From Siphonodentalium dalli (lineage: Eukaryota > Mollusca > Scaphopoda > Gadilida > Siphonodentaliidae), in assembly GCA_032622095.1 (NCBI GenBank), contig CP136069.1:165282394-165346393 (forward strand): a stretch of DNA of 64,000 bases. The letters run 5' to 3'. Shown piece after piece: positions 34,432-44,639 of this stretch. Position numbers and translations under genes: made by a program. Within the stretch, counting starts at the first letter, position 1. The number at the start of each line of letters is the position of its first letter. Below the pieces are notes generated by a model, which was not told the DNA's origin, ran no database searches, and was given only the letters and a program-made list of their open reading frames with translations.

Positions 34432-34800
34432 ACATTTCTATGTGTGATTTACCTTGGATTTCTCGAGTGATTATAAACGATAATTTCACTAGTGAATTAT
34501 TTCACTTTTACTAGCGCGTTATATACATGTATTCACACGCGTTATCGAAATGTATGTGTCGTGGTTATAACGGCATTATTAATCAGATTTATCATAAATC
34601 AGATGTTCATATTGGAATATAATAAACAGAATAATCACTTGATTGATCTGGTGACGTAAAAATAATTCATTCGACGCAGGGACTATTTTGTAACACACTC
34701 GAGCTGCGCAATGCGCTCTCGCTTTTTTACAACATTCCTGACTCTCATGAATTAATACACGTCACCAGTTCAATCACGTGATTACTCTCTAGTTATCGTA
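34432..34800. repeat. Dispersed repeat with inner inverted arms, copy 1
   Basis: Matches 46615-46950 through TATGTGTGATTTACCTTG, TTTCTCGAGT, AATTTCAC and AATAAACAGAATAATCACTT. The part at 34632-34670 (AATAATCACTTGATTGATCT...) is inverted at 34746-34790 (CGTCACCAGTTCAATCACGT...), giving a foldback 3' half. A MITE-like nature is inferred. Confidence 0.8.
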
Positions 34801-35448
34801 CTCGAAATGTTACTATCTGATACATTACACAATGCACATGTTTTGTAGTATTGGTCCCCAGACGTGCTAAGAACCCACGTATACCGAATGATCCGAACAC
34901 GATTAGCTATCTCCAATCTATTTATTGAACGCACAGGGTCTGTTCAAGGGAGCGATGGCGAGTCGAGCGACGGCAAGCATAGTTCAATCAGTCTCCCATT
35001 CCCAAACGGGACAAATAGAACACGCAAGGTGAAACAAGAAAACCATAGTCAGAAATGGTAACGCCACCAAGATTATAGTATTACATATAAATAGAAATTA
35101 TAAAAAATACATAAAATATTTTGATAACAATTGCGTTTAAACAAGTAATCCTTCAAATTATTACTAACAAAGCAAGTAAATGACTGTGGGGTCACTCAAC
35201 AGATTATAAAGACTTGGACTTAGTATACTGTAAATACTGGGACTGTATATTTTTTAAATTTTAGTCTAAAATTTAAATGAAATAATTAAAAGATAAAATT
35301 TAGCAAGTAGTAAAAGTTAATTTTATCATTTAATTTTTTTTTTTGGTTAAATAAAGGAATAATTTAAATGTAAAATTTGGTTTAAAAAAAAATGATTGAC
35401 CGTGGCTCTTCCAATAATTGCGCGACTGACCTGGTCAATTGTTCTTAA
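34801..35448. other. Spacer with AT-rich low-complexity stretch; no gene supported
   Basis: A third copy of the AAGAAAACCA.AGTCAGAAAT repeat lies at about 35036. Sequence from about 35240 to 35400 is almost pure A/T with repeated AAAATTTA phrases. The 65-codon frame at 34864-35061 was not recognised. Confidence 0.5.
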
Positions 35449-35665
35449 GAAGTTGTTTTGAGAATTACTATGGAGGGACATAGTTATGGCTGTGGCTTCG
35501 CGAGTAATTGACTTGGTGACGTGATGTTAACAATCTGAACTCCAGTAAACCAAGGACGCTCCATACCAAATATAAGGTAAATAAATAATTCTTTATAAGT
35601 TGTTTTAATATTTACTATGGAGGGAAAGAATTGTGGTGCTGGCTTCGCAACTATTTGACCCCATT
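35449..35665. repeat. Diverged tandem duplication, offset about 148 bp
   Basis: AAGTTGTTTT...TTACTATGGAGGGA followed by GGCTTCGC..GTAATTGAC occurs at about 35449-35517 and, with differences, at about 35597-35665. Confidence 0.7.
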
Positions 35666-36005
35666 GTAACAAATATAAATATTAGTCACTCAGGCAATAG
35701 ATGTATCTATTCTGTATATTAAGTTATTGGGTCTTACGTGTCTTGAGATGTCTAAATATGTTTTGATGGACAGATCGCGCAAGCGCAAGGGACCCCGCCA
35801 ATCTTATTTGTTGTGCTTCGAATTGTTGACTTATTAAATATGCACATATACTTAAGAAACAGTCGTGTGCGAAGCGCGCTCCCGTAGGTCGGTTTTTGGA
35901 TGCCAGTTAATGAAAATATCATTGAAATAATCGGTTTCCCCCCAATAAACATCCATATATTCAATATACATGTTTTTGGAGCAGAATTAGGTAGACCATA
36001 TTGAA

Positions 36006-36440
36006 CGCCATAATTCTGCTGTGGTTAAGTGGTCAATTACTTTGGACATTACTGTATGTAGATGGAGTTATCATTAGACCTCACATCCTTATATGGGATA
36101 CAGTAATGCCCAAAGTAATTGACCACTTAACCACAGCAGAATTATGGGTAATTTTTCAGGATTTAAAATCCGGAAAAATTACCCACAATCTGCTGTGCTT
36201 AAGTGGTCAATTACTTTGGACATTACTGTATGTGGATGGAGTTATCATTAGACCTCACATCCTTATATGGGCTACAGTAATGCCTAAAGTAATTGACCAA
36301 TTAACCACAGCAGAATTAAGGGTAATTTTTCAGGATTTAAAATCTTGAAAAATTACCCATAATTCTGCTGTGGTTAAGTGATCAATTACTTTGGACATTA
36401 CTGTATGTAGATGGAGTTAAACCTCACATCAGTTTGTTGG
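36006..36440. repeat. Chain of palindromes, 2.4 units of 174-175 bp
   Basis: Each unit contains a left arm (CTGCTGTGGTTAAGTGGTCA then ATTACTTTGGACATTACTGTA) and its complement after about 50 nt; the complement ends in CAGCAGAATTATGGG. Units are joined by a second palindrome, TGGGTAATTTTTCAGGATTT paired with AAATCCGGAAAAATTACCCA. CTGCTGTG occurs at 36016, 36190 and 36365. A related ATTACCCATAATTC phrase reappears at about 38228. Frames open across it are repeat shadows. Confidence 0.9.
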
Positions 36441-36639
36441 GGATTTGGACCTTGACTTGGGACCTTTTTTTTTTAACGCAACAAATGCGAGTACACCTTA
36501 TACACAAATTTCTGATGTAGCCAGAGTTTTTATTGGATAATATTAGTTTGAAGCCTGCTTACATTTCATTATGTTGTCAGTTTTGTATTCTCTGCAGCAG
36601 CTAGAAGTCGGCGCGTTGAAGCAAAAGTTATAAAAGAAA

Positions 36640-37500
36640 AATGTGTACGTAACGAGACTATAATACAAATGAAAAAATAAATTGAGGGAGGGGTGGGCAT
36701 TACAGGGAACTAAGGGTTGAACCGATATAAATCTGTAGAGCGATAACGACCAATGTTGACATATTATGCATCTCAACTCTACTGTTGCAACAAGGTTATA
36801 AAATAGGGGGGGGGGGGTGTCAGAATTTTAGTCATCTCTATATAGTGCCAGAATAGTAATTTATGGACTTCTATAGTGGTACAATACAAATTAGAATCAA
36901 ATGATAAAAAATATGTATGTAACACAACTATACCGATGAAAGTAAAAATAATAATTTAGGCCGGGATAAGATGTTGGTTTGGTTATATGGACTCGGAGAA
37001 AAAGGGGTTCGTACCGATGAACTGACATAAATTAGTGGAGCGATGTTGCCATGTAATGCATCGCGACTGTACTAAAGCAGCAATGATATAAAATTGGGGG
37101 GGCCCGGGGGGGTCGGAAATTATCTCTATCTCTATAGATGGCACCAGAATTATATAGAAAGGAATAGCAATTGATATACGTATACGGTATACTATAGTAA
37201 TACCATAGACATATAAGTACAAGTATCACTCAATAAAATATTTCGTAACGTGACTATAGCGATGAAAAAAATAAATAAATTGGACTGGGATTAGAGATTG
37301 GGTTGGTTATATGTGGATAATTGGATATGGAATTCATACCGATGAAATGATACAAATTAGTGGAGCGATAAAGACCAATGTTGACACTTAGTCAGGCTAC
37401 GCGGGGGAAATAGGGGTTGATACGATAGACCGAAATAAACTTGTCGAGTGATAATGACCAATGTTGACGTATAAAGTAACGCGACTGTACTGTTGCACAA
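36640..37500. repeat. Diverged tandem repeat with G-runs, about three units
   Basis: Landmarks GTAAC...ACTATA occur at about 36649, 36918 and 37246, each followed by ATGAAA..AAATAA, GGTTG..., CCGAT..A, TAGAGCGAT or TGGAGCGAT, and CAATGTTGACAT-like blocks. G-runs of 11 or more bases (about 36806) and GGGGGGCCCGGGGGGG (about 37097) occupy equivalent places in two units. No coding signal. Confidence 0.75.
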
Positions 37501-37589
37501 TTATCATGTAGAACCAGTCAAATATGGACTCTGGTGCCAATATGGAACAGCTCAGAAAACATTTGAAGGGCCCTAAAATTTATGGGATC

Positions 37590-37945
37590 TGCCATACAAA
37601 TCGATTTATGTTGATAAATCTCTTATTTTTCAAAATTTTAAGCTGAGACTTGGTGTGTTTGAGTGGGATACGTATATATTCCTAAAATGATAGGATACAG
37701 CACATAATTATGTTTTAGGTGGAAGAAATGAATTTTTTTCGATGATAAAATTTAACAATAAGTTAAATTTTAATAACATGGGATTTGAAAATAAAATCGA
37801 TTTATGTTCACAAAACTGTCATTTTTCAAAATTTTGAGTTGAGAATTCGTGTGTCTGTGTGTACTTATATATTCTTAAAATGACAGAGTCCAGCGCGTAA
37901 TTATCTTTTAGATGGAAGAAATTGAATTTGTTTTCGATAACCATC
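37590..37945. repeat. Tandem duplication, offset about 196 bp
   Basis: AAATCGATTTATGTT, then TTTTTCAAAATTTT and TATATATTC(C/T)TAAAATGA, then TTTTAG(G/A)TGGAAGAAAT occur at about 37598-37745 and 37794-37941. The second copy is followed by an ACGGCCGTACTACGGCCG near-palindrome at about 37949. Confidence 0.8.
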
Positions 37946-38227
37946 TACGGCCGTACTACGGCCGGGTTTATCGAGTACGCTATTTTATAAACAAACTTTT
38001 GTCAATAGCCGTTTTGGTCAAACTAAACCTTTTTCGACCGGGAAAGCAGATCCGAATAGTAGCTAAGATGTATTTAGATAGAATTATCAAAAGAATTTGA
38101 CCGATTAGGGTGCATTTTAAAAGAATCGAGTGGAGAAATCTTGGTGACATTTTCATAAAACACGCCGATAATTCCAAGATAAAAGATGGCGGTTACTACA
38201 AAAAAAACAGACATGCGCACTCCAATT

Positions 38228-38755
38228 AAAATTACCCATAATTCAGTTCACTACACCAGGGGCTCCTAACAGGTTATACAATATTTTCAGGCTATCAGAT
38301 TATTTATATTTTCGACTTTAAGTTTACAATTTGAGCCTGTCCTCACTCTATCGATACGATTTATCATAAACATATTATACACCAGTGGCGTTAACTTTAC
38401 AACTTCGGCATCTACGTGATTATATCGGTACGATTCAGTAAGGTACAAACAATCTCCATAAAATACCCACAATTCAGTTCACCACATGCAGGGGCTCCCA
38501 ATAGGTTATTCCCATTTATTATGGGCTCCCAATAGGTTATACAATATTTTCAGGCTATCAGATTATTTATATTTTCAACAAGATATTATTACACCGGTGA
38601 CTTTAAGTTTACAATTTGAGCCTGTCCTGACTCTATCGATAGGATTTATCATATTTTCATAAACGTATTATACACCGCTGGCGTTAACTTTACAATTTCG
38701 GCATCTACGTGATTATATCGGTACGATTGAGTAAGGTACAAACAATCTCCAAGAA
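38228..38755. repeat. Tandem duplication of about 230-290 bp
   Basis: Copies at about 38228-38458 and 38459-38751 share ACAATATTTTCAGGCTATCA, TTTACAATTTGAGCCTGTCC, GGCGTTAACTTTACAA and GGTACAAACAATCTCCA. Copy two has an extra internal GGGCTCCCAATAGGTTAT duplication and an ACAAGATATTATTACACCG insertion. Confidence 0.85.
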
Positions 38756-39609
38756 TACATTCGCCCTGTACTCCATGCGATATAAAAAAACCAAATGCTA
38801 GTAACACCACACTAGGTGGCGTAATGACATATGATCTGAAGAGGGCCCCCGATCCACCTACATAGTATAGCCTTCAAGCGTGAATATGTCAGGGTTACTG
38901 GACTCGCTGCTGGACATTCGTAAACTTGATGGGTCGAGGTCGCAGGCCGAGACAATTTAGTTTATGAATGGCCAGTCGTGAGTCAATTAACAGACTTAAA
39001 ACACAGGTTTATAATAAACAAGGTTAAATTACATTTATACAAATGAAACATTCCGATAAATTTACTCGATAAATGAGTCGTTTACGAACGTTTTTCTGAA
39101 AAAAAAGGTAGTCCATGGCTGACACCAAAACCACGCCCATGACACGCCTTGTGTGAGTGGAAACTCGAAGTGAATTTTATCGTGAACACCATATATAGCA
39201 CAATACCACGGGGACAACTTTGTTCGAAAATAAACGTCGATGTATGCGAACATGATAAAATATTTGTTTTGTACTGTACATATCATAGTATATATACGTA
39301 ATATTTACTGGCGACGCAATTACATGTATCTGTGTTGAGCACGTATGTATTTTAAGATATTATTGACTCAATATCGTTGTTTCCAGAAGTACAGTCTCTC
39401 TATTAGTTGAGTCTCGATTGCTTCAATATGATAGAAACCCCCTGGTATGCAAATTAGCAGGACGCCTCCATTGACTACGAAATGGATTACATGGGGTTCA
39501 TAAGCACTATGCATGTTTGTTTATCGTGAGTGGGTGCAGCCATGCATGCAGATAACTATTTATCTGACAGAGGTACCCGTGGGAACTCGCTGTGTATAAA
39601 TTAAGAGAC
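38756..39609. other. Spacer next to the Gypsy insertion; no gene
   Basis: Ordinary AT-rich sequence with no repeat recognised. The 74-codon minus frame at 39062-39286 has no family resemblance. Confidence 0.5.
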
Positions 39610-39614
39610 ATGAC

Positions 39615-39804
39615 TGTTAAATCATAAGATGTAAGATGTGTTCTTATGTTATTGAGGTTTTAATATAACTGAACTATAGAGATGGAAGCAGAATGATATT
39701 ATACAAAGTAGTGATGCTTATCTATAATTGAGTACGACATTTGTATAAGGTACTAACTTCTATATTATTGAGTTCGTGGGAACATGAACTCTCTATATAT
39801 AACA
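39615..39804 (-). repeat. Gypsy 3' LTR
   Basis: The 3' LTR with respect to the minus-strand element. It differs from the other LTR at one position (CAGAATGAT here, CAGAGTGAT there, plus-strand reading near 39693). Confidence 0.97.
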
Positions 39805-39816
39805 TCCTTCTTTTTC
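39805..39816 (-). promoter_or_regulatory. Polypurine tract
   Basis: On the minus strand AAAAAGAAGGA lies immediately upstream of the 3' LTR, the position expected for the plus-strand DNA primer of an LTR element. Confidence 0.85.
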
Positions 39817-39877
39817 CAAAAACATTAAAAGCTCCACTTAAGTCGCAATATTATTTACAGTCATGATGAGTCATTGT

Positions 39878-42800
39878 TCATCTCCAGTTGTATTCATTTT
39901 CAAATCTCAGTGGTGGTTTTGATATTTTGCCACTTCTGGTTTGTGAACTCTGATTTGGTCTACTTATGATTGTACTAGAAGTTGGAGTTATGTCTTGTTC
40001 ATAATCATCATATTTAAAGTTTGTATACTCCTTCTCATTTGTTGCCAAAATGTCTCGTCTATTCCTTCGATATATTCCACCAGATTTAGTTTCTATGATG
40101 TAAGAGTTCGGCGCATCAGAAATGTCCTTCACCTTTGCCGGTATCCACTCATTGGTTTTCACATTCCTCATTCTAACAATTTGTCCTTTTGTTACAGGTG
40201 TTAGTTTCTTGGCTGATCGATCATGGACAAATTTCTGCTTCTGTTGTCTCTCTCGAAGTTTGTTAGTCACATCTGGTGTTGTTTTAGGTCTAAGAGTTGT
40301 ATTGCTTACTGGTGTGCGTGTTCTCAGCTGTCTACCGAATAGAATCTCAGCAGGTGATGGCATTCCATTTTCAATAGGTGTATTGCGAAAGTCTAATATT
40401 GCCAGGTGTGGATCCTCACCTGTGTCCTCACATTTTTTAAGAATGTTTTTTATTGTCTGAATATTACGTTCAGCAAGTCCATTGCTTCGAGGGTAATATG
40501 ATGACGATGTTTTTATTGTAATGTCCCATTGTTTGGCGAACATGTGCATCTCCTCACTGATAAGATTTGGTGCATTGCCACATACTATTGTCATCGGTAT
40601 GCCATGTCTACTGAACACTGACTTTAGACTATTTATAACACTGCACGTCTTCAAGGATGATAATAAACATGTCTCTGGAAATTTTGAGTGATAGTCCACT
40701 ATCATAAGATAATCCTTTGATTTATAGTGAAATATGTCGATTCCAACTTTATTCCATGGGAGTTCAGGAATGTCATGAGGTTGGAGTGGTTCCTTCTGAT
40801 TTGCATTTATAAACTTCAAACAAGTGTCACATTTCGAAATATATCTCTCGATGTCGTTCGTCATGTTTGGCCAATACACTGTTTGCCTCGCATTGTTTTT
40901 TGTCTTTTCCATGCCAAGATGTGAACTATGTAGTAATTGTATGATTTGAGTTACACAGTTTGTAGGAATGACCACTCTGTCCCCTTTATATATTACATCA
41001 TCGTGCACATATAAGTCCTCTCTGAATGTCCAATATGGTTGAATTTGACTAGGTAAGCCCTTTTTAGTCTCAGGCCATCCACGATGAATCACACTTTTCA
41101 ACATTTGTGATGTTTCATCAGTTACTGAATTGTTACGTATTTCCACCAGAGTTAATGCTTTCATCGGAATGTTGTTTGTTACTAAATGTATCTGGGCATC
41201 AACATCATCATCTAAGTCATTCATTATGTCATTTTCCATGTGTGCATCACATCGGGATAATGTGTCCGCTATGAATAGTTCTTTTCCTGGCTTGTACTTG
41301 ACATTAACTTCGAAATGTTGTATTCTCAACAACAGTCGTTGCAGTCTGGGAGGAGCTGTTGACAACCCCTTCTTGAAGATAACTTCGAGCGGTTTATGGT
41401 CCGTCTCGATGTTCACAACTGTTTCATACACCATTTGTCGAAATCTCTCCAGACCGAACACTATTGCCGTCATTTCCTTTTCCAACTGACTGTAGTTTTG
41501 TTGACAATCAGTTAATGCTTTTGATGCATAAGCCACAGGAAGCTGATTTTGTAGCAAACACGCACCTAACGCATTTTCGGATGCGCCAACTGACAATGTG
41601 ACATCTTTAATCACATCGAAATGCTGTAGAACAGGTGCATTCGTTATCGCGAACTTTAATTCCCCGAATGCAGCTGTGTGTCGTGTATCCCAATGCCACA
41701 ACACATCTTTCTTTAGTAATTCCCTCAACAGAGCAGTTTTCTCTGTTGCATTTGGAATAAATTTTGACACATATGTAATCATTCCGAGAAATCTTAACAA
41801 GGATTTCTTTGAATCAGGCACAGACATATTATTTATAATATCCACTTTAGAATGATCAACTTGTATGCCATCTTGGTTTATTATGTGGCCAAGATATTTA
41901 ATTTCACTGACACATATTTGTGATTTCTCCTTTCGGAGTTTCATACCACACTCACGTATACGATTGAGAACGCACCTCAACCTTTGATCATGTTGAATTT
42001 TGGTGGACGCGTACACACATATGTCGTCTACGTAGTAGGTCACTCCAGGAATTCCTTCCAGCAACTGGGAAATACTTTTCTGAAATTTCTCTGTCGCACA
42101 TTTTACCCCATATGGTAATCTTAAGTACATGTACCTTCCGAAAGGTGAGTTGAAGGTACACAACATGGAACTTTCGTGATCCAATTTCAACTGCCAAAAT
42201 GCATGGCTTGCATCCAGGAGACTCCAGTATTTTGCACCAGCCATCATTCCCGTTAATTCCTCCACTGTCGGTATCTGGAAGTGTTCACTCTGAATCGCTG
42301 TGTTCAAGTCCTTCGGATCTAGGCATATCCTTAGACTTTTATTTGGTTTTTCAACAATCACCATCGAACTGACCCATTCTGTCGGTTCATTAACTTTTGT
42401 TATTACACCAGCTTCTTCCATTGTCTTTAATTCATGTTTCAGTCTTTCTTTCAGTTTATGAGGTACTCGTCTCGGTGGATGAATAACCGGTCGAACTGAT
42501 TTGTCAATATGTATGTGGTGTTCCCCTTCAATTGTCCCAAGTCCTTGAAACACATCCTGAAATTCGTCAAGAATGTTATTCGGTTTAGACTCATTGATCA
42601 CATACGTCCTCTGTACCAGCTTTAATTCTAATGAAGTTTTCAGTCCAAGAACTGGTATTACATCACCATCGACAACTTGAAAATCTGAGGCATGATTTCT
42701 GTCTTTGTAAGAATACAGTAAGGAAGCTTTTCCAACAGTGTTCATTTTGTGTCCAGAATACGATACTAGCTTGACTTTTGACTTAGCCAGTTTGTCCTTG

Positions 42801-43687
42801 CTCAACTTGTCATGAATTCTTTTGGGAATAACATTACACTGTGCACCAGTATCTATTTTGAACTGAACAGTTTTATCATTAATCACCAAGTCAATGTTCC
42901 ATTCATCTGTATCAGAACTGTCAACAGATAACACCATTTGTTCATCACTGTCAGCTTCATCGGTGACCATTTGAACTTTCTTCTTTGTTTTCTTCTTAAA
43001 ACAACAGCGTTCGTAGTGATTTAACCCGTTGCAATAATTACAGCTCTTGCCATATGCAGGACAATTCATTTTGGTGTGAACTGTACCACATTTTCCACAG
43101 GTGTAGTTATTATCAGACATCGCACCTTTCACATTCGCTGTTTTTGGGTGCCATCTGCTCTTCTTTCTAAGACGTGTCGATTTAACTGTTTCAACCAGTT
43201 TATCTTCATCTTTGAAAGTTTGTAGTTGAGCATGTGTCACTTCCGCAGCACGACAAATGTCCATTGCTCTGACAAGTGTTAAGTCCTTATCACGCAGCAT
43301 TCTTTCATGTAAAGAATCCGAATCAATGCCACACACGATGCGGTCTTTAATGAGACTACCTTTAAGGTCCCCAAATTCACAGGTTTGACTTTTGGTACGT
43401 AGTTCCGTGACATAGTGGTCAATAGTGTCACCTGATCTCTGGTTGCAAGTAAAGAAACAGTGTCGCTCATATGTTAAGTTCTTCTGCGGCGCACAGAATG
43501 CTTCAAGTGCATCTTCTCCAATCATATTCAGGAAGGTCATCACTGGAACAGGTGCTTGTTTTCTTTCAAGTCCAGATGCTCCTGAAAAGATTGTCCATTG
43601 CTGTTTCCATCTTCGCCAGTGATCAGCAACATTGCCTGTTAACTTCAGTGGCTCTGGGGCCCTCAGCTGGTCCATATATTTGGCCAT
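39878..43687 (-). CDS. Gypsy gag-pol polyprotein (1269 aa)
   Basis: Single frame starting at the first ATG, 33 nt inside the 5' LTR. Gag-like region residues 1-190; two Cys/His knuckles, one beginning CGKC at 197 and one CNYCNGLNHYERC at 216-228. Aspartic protease DTGA at 279-282. RT about 400-580, with LDASHAFWQL (D492), LPYGV and YVDD (552-555). RNase H about 690-815, with LSVGASENALGACL, EKEM, ETDHKPL and IADTLSR. Integrase from about 910, with LHSSHLG...CDTC zinc domain, GIDIF, IVCGNAPNL and SNGLAERN. Residue 701 (codon 41585-41587, GGC) and residue 1037 (codon 40577-40579, GGC) are glycine where the catalytic Asp of RNase H and the second Asp of the DDE triad normally lie. Otherwise the frame is intact. 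Confidence 0.96.
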   Translation of the reverse strand: MAKYMDQLRAPEPLKLTGNVADHWRRWKQQWTIFSGASGLERKQAPVPVMTFLNMIGEDALEAFCAPQKNLTYERHCFFTCNQRSGDTIDHYVTELRTKSQTCEFGDLKGSLIKDRIVCGIDSDSLHERMLRDKDLTLVRAMDICRAAEVTHAQLQTFKDEDKLVETVKSTRLRKKSRWHPKTANVKGAMSDNNYTCGKCGTVHTKMNCPAYGKSCNYCNGLNHYERCCFKKKTKKKVQMVTDEADSDEQMVLSVDSSDTDEWNIDLVINDKTVQFKIDTGAQCNVIPKRIHDKLSKDKLAKSKVKLVSYSGHKMNTVGKASLLYSYKDRNHASDFQVVDGDVIPVLGLKTSLELKLVQRTYVINESKPNNILDEFQDVFQGLGTIEGEHHIHIDKSVRPVIHPPRRVPHKLKERLKHELKTMEEAGVITKVNEPTEWVSSMVIVEKPNKSLRICLDPKDLNTAIQSEHFQIPTVEELTGMMAGAKYWSLLDASHAFWQLKLDHESSMLCTFNSPFGRYMYLRLPYGVKCATEKFQKSISQLLEGIPGVTYYVDDICVYASTKIQHDQRLRCVLNRIRECGMKLRKEKSQICVSEIKYLGHIINQDGIQVDHSKVDIINNMSVPDSKKSLLRFLGMITYVSKFIPNATEKTALLRELLKKDVLWHWDTRHTAAFGELKFAITNAPVLQHFDVIKDVTLSVGASENALGACLLQNQLPVAYASKALTDCQQNYSQLEKEMTAIVFGLERFRQMVYETVVNIETDHKPLEVIFKKGLSTAPPRLQRLLLRIQHFEVNVKYKPGKELFIADTLSRCDAHMENDIMNDLDDDVDAQIHLVTNNIPMKALTLVEIRNNSVTDETSQMLKSVIHRGWPETKKGLPSQIQPYWTFREDLYVHDDVIYKGDRVVIPTNCVTQIIQLLHSSHLGMEKTKNNARQTVYWPNMTNDIERYISKCDTCLKFINANQKEPLQPHDIPELPWNKVGIDIFHYKSKDYLMIVDYHSKFPETCLLSSLKTCSVINSLKSVFSRHGIPMTIVCGNAPNLISEEMHMFAKQWDITIKTSSSYYPRSNGLAERNIQTIKNILKKCEDTGEDPHLAILDFRNTPIENGMPSPAEILFGRQLRTRTPVSNTTLRPKTTPDVTNKLRERQQKQKFVHDRSAKKLTPVTKGQIVRMRNVKTNEWIPAKVKDISDAPNSYIIETKSGGIYRRNRRDILATNEKEYTNFKYDDYEQDITPTSSTIISRPNQSSQTRSGKISKPPLRFENEYNWR

Positions 43688-43702
43688 AGCTGTAGCTCCA
43701 AT

Positions 43703-43720
43703 CCTATACTTCTGACACCA
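43703..43720 (-). promoter_or_regulatory. tRNA primer-binding site
   Basis: Reading on the minus strand, TGGTGTCAGAAGTATAGG starts directly after the 5' LTR. TGG pairs with the CCA end of a tRNA, and TGGTGTCAGAAGT is a familiar type of start for animal Gypsy PBSs. The tRNA species was not determined. Confidence 0.8.
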
Positions 43721-43910
43721 TGTTAAATCATAAGATGTAAGATGTGTTCTTATGTTATTGAGGTTTTAATATAACTGAACTATAGAGATGGAAGCAGAGT
43801 GATATTATACAAAGTAGTGATGCTTATCTATAATTGAGTACGACATTTGTATAAGGTACTAACTTCTATATTATTGAGTTCGTGGGAACATGAACTCTCT
43901 ATATATAACA
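43721..43910 (-). repeat. Gypsy 5' LTR
   Basis: Upstream LTR with respect to the minus-strand element, expected to hold promoter and polyadenylation functions. No clear TATA box was assigned. Directly abuts the PBS and the ATGAC target duplication. Confidence 0.97.
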
Positions 43911-43972
43911 ATGACCGTTCCAGATTACGAATATCAACTTGTGGTATATATATATGGTTTAACACGGTGGGG

Positions 43973-44456
43973 AATCACGTGGTTTCGAGTTGATGAGTAT
44001 CACGCATTCAAAATGGACGAGGCGACCAGAATCGCGGAAAAAAGTAATAAACTAAGATATGACACACTACATAGTTTTTCGTCAGCTATACGAGCAGATG
44101 CTATACTATTTTTCAAACAAGCTGACAAATCATTTGCGTCCCAATTCACATTTGTTTGCTCCAACATTCTGACCAAAGTTGTCAGTCGAAGGCTTCTCCG
44201 AGAGGTATGGATGGACTGGTGTATTTCACGCATCTCACACTGGCAACTATGGCCAGAATGTTATGGAAAACCACGGAGTATTTCCGAATAAGGTATCAAC
44301 TTGTTTAAAGAAATAAACTAAAATATGCTCGTAACAGTCAAAATGATATGTTTTGTGTCGGTTCATCATATATTATGTTATTTGTATGTTTGCACTCGCC
44401 TCGGCCATTTTGTATGCGTGGTACTCACCAGTCTCGAAACCACGTGACTCCCCACA
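43973..44456. mobile_element. TIR element (MITE family C), copy 2, without SINE
   Basis: Begins CACGGTGGGGAATCACGTGG and ends with the inverted GAAACCACGTGACTCCCCAC. The interior aligns with copy 1 (19806-20734), for example CTATACTATTTTTCAAACAA, GTCAGTCGAAGG and AATATGCTCGTAACAGTCAA. A 133-codon frame spans it, but in the shared part differences between copies hit all codon positions, so I do not call it a gene. The right terminus has lost the final CGTG, so no target duplication is visible. Confidence 0.85.
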
Positions 44457-44639
44457 GTCATAAAGGCCCATTCGGAGAAATAGTAGGTCGAGCAAGAACA
44501 AAGGAGCGGGGTTTTAAGTTGGGCTTAGCGGCTGTCTTGTATCGATAACAAATGCATATTTTATGTCCGTATACGGGCAGACAATAACAATAACTTTAAT
44601 TGAAGTTTTCACAAAAGGTTTATTTTGAATATTGATACA

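Larger units (their letters stand above)
39615..43910 (-). mobile_element. Ty3/Gypsy LTR retrotransposon, structurally complete
   Basis: 190-bp LTRs at 39615-39804 and 43721-43910 differ at a single base, start TGTTA and end TAACA on the plus strand. ATGAC flanks both ends (39610-39614 and 43911-43915), a perfect 5-bp target duplication. On the minus strand a primer-binding site follows the 5' LTR directly and a purine tract precedes the 3' LTR. One uninterrupted gag-pol ORF fills the interior, in the order gag, protease, RT, RNase H, integrase, which defines Ty3/Gypsy. Very short LTRs and a single ORF suggest a Mag-like lineage (inference). The near-identical LTRs indicate recent insertion. 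No envelope-like ORF is present. Confidence 0.97.

Noticed and set aside
39995-43689. Plus-strand ORFs across the Gypsy element
   Set aside because: Antisense shadows of the intact gag-pol.
43890-44291. 133-codon ORF in MITE C copy 2
   Set aside because: The shared part stays open in copy 1, but of about twelve differing codons only about three are synonymous, so there is no sign of coding constraint.
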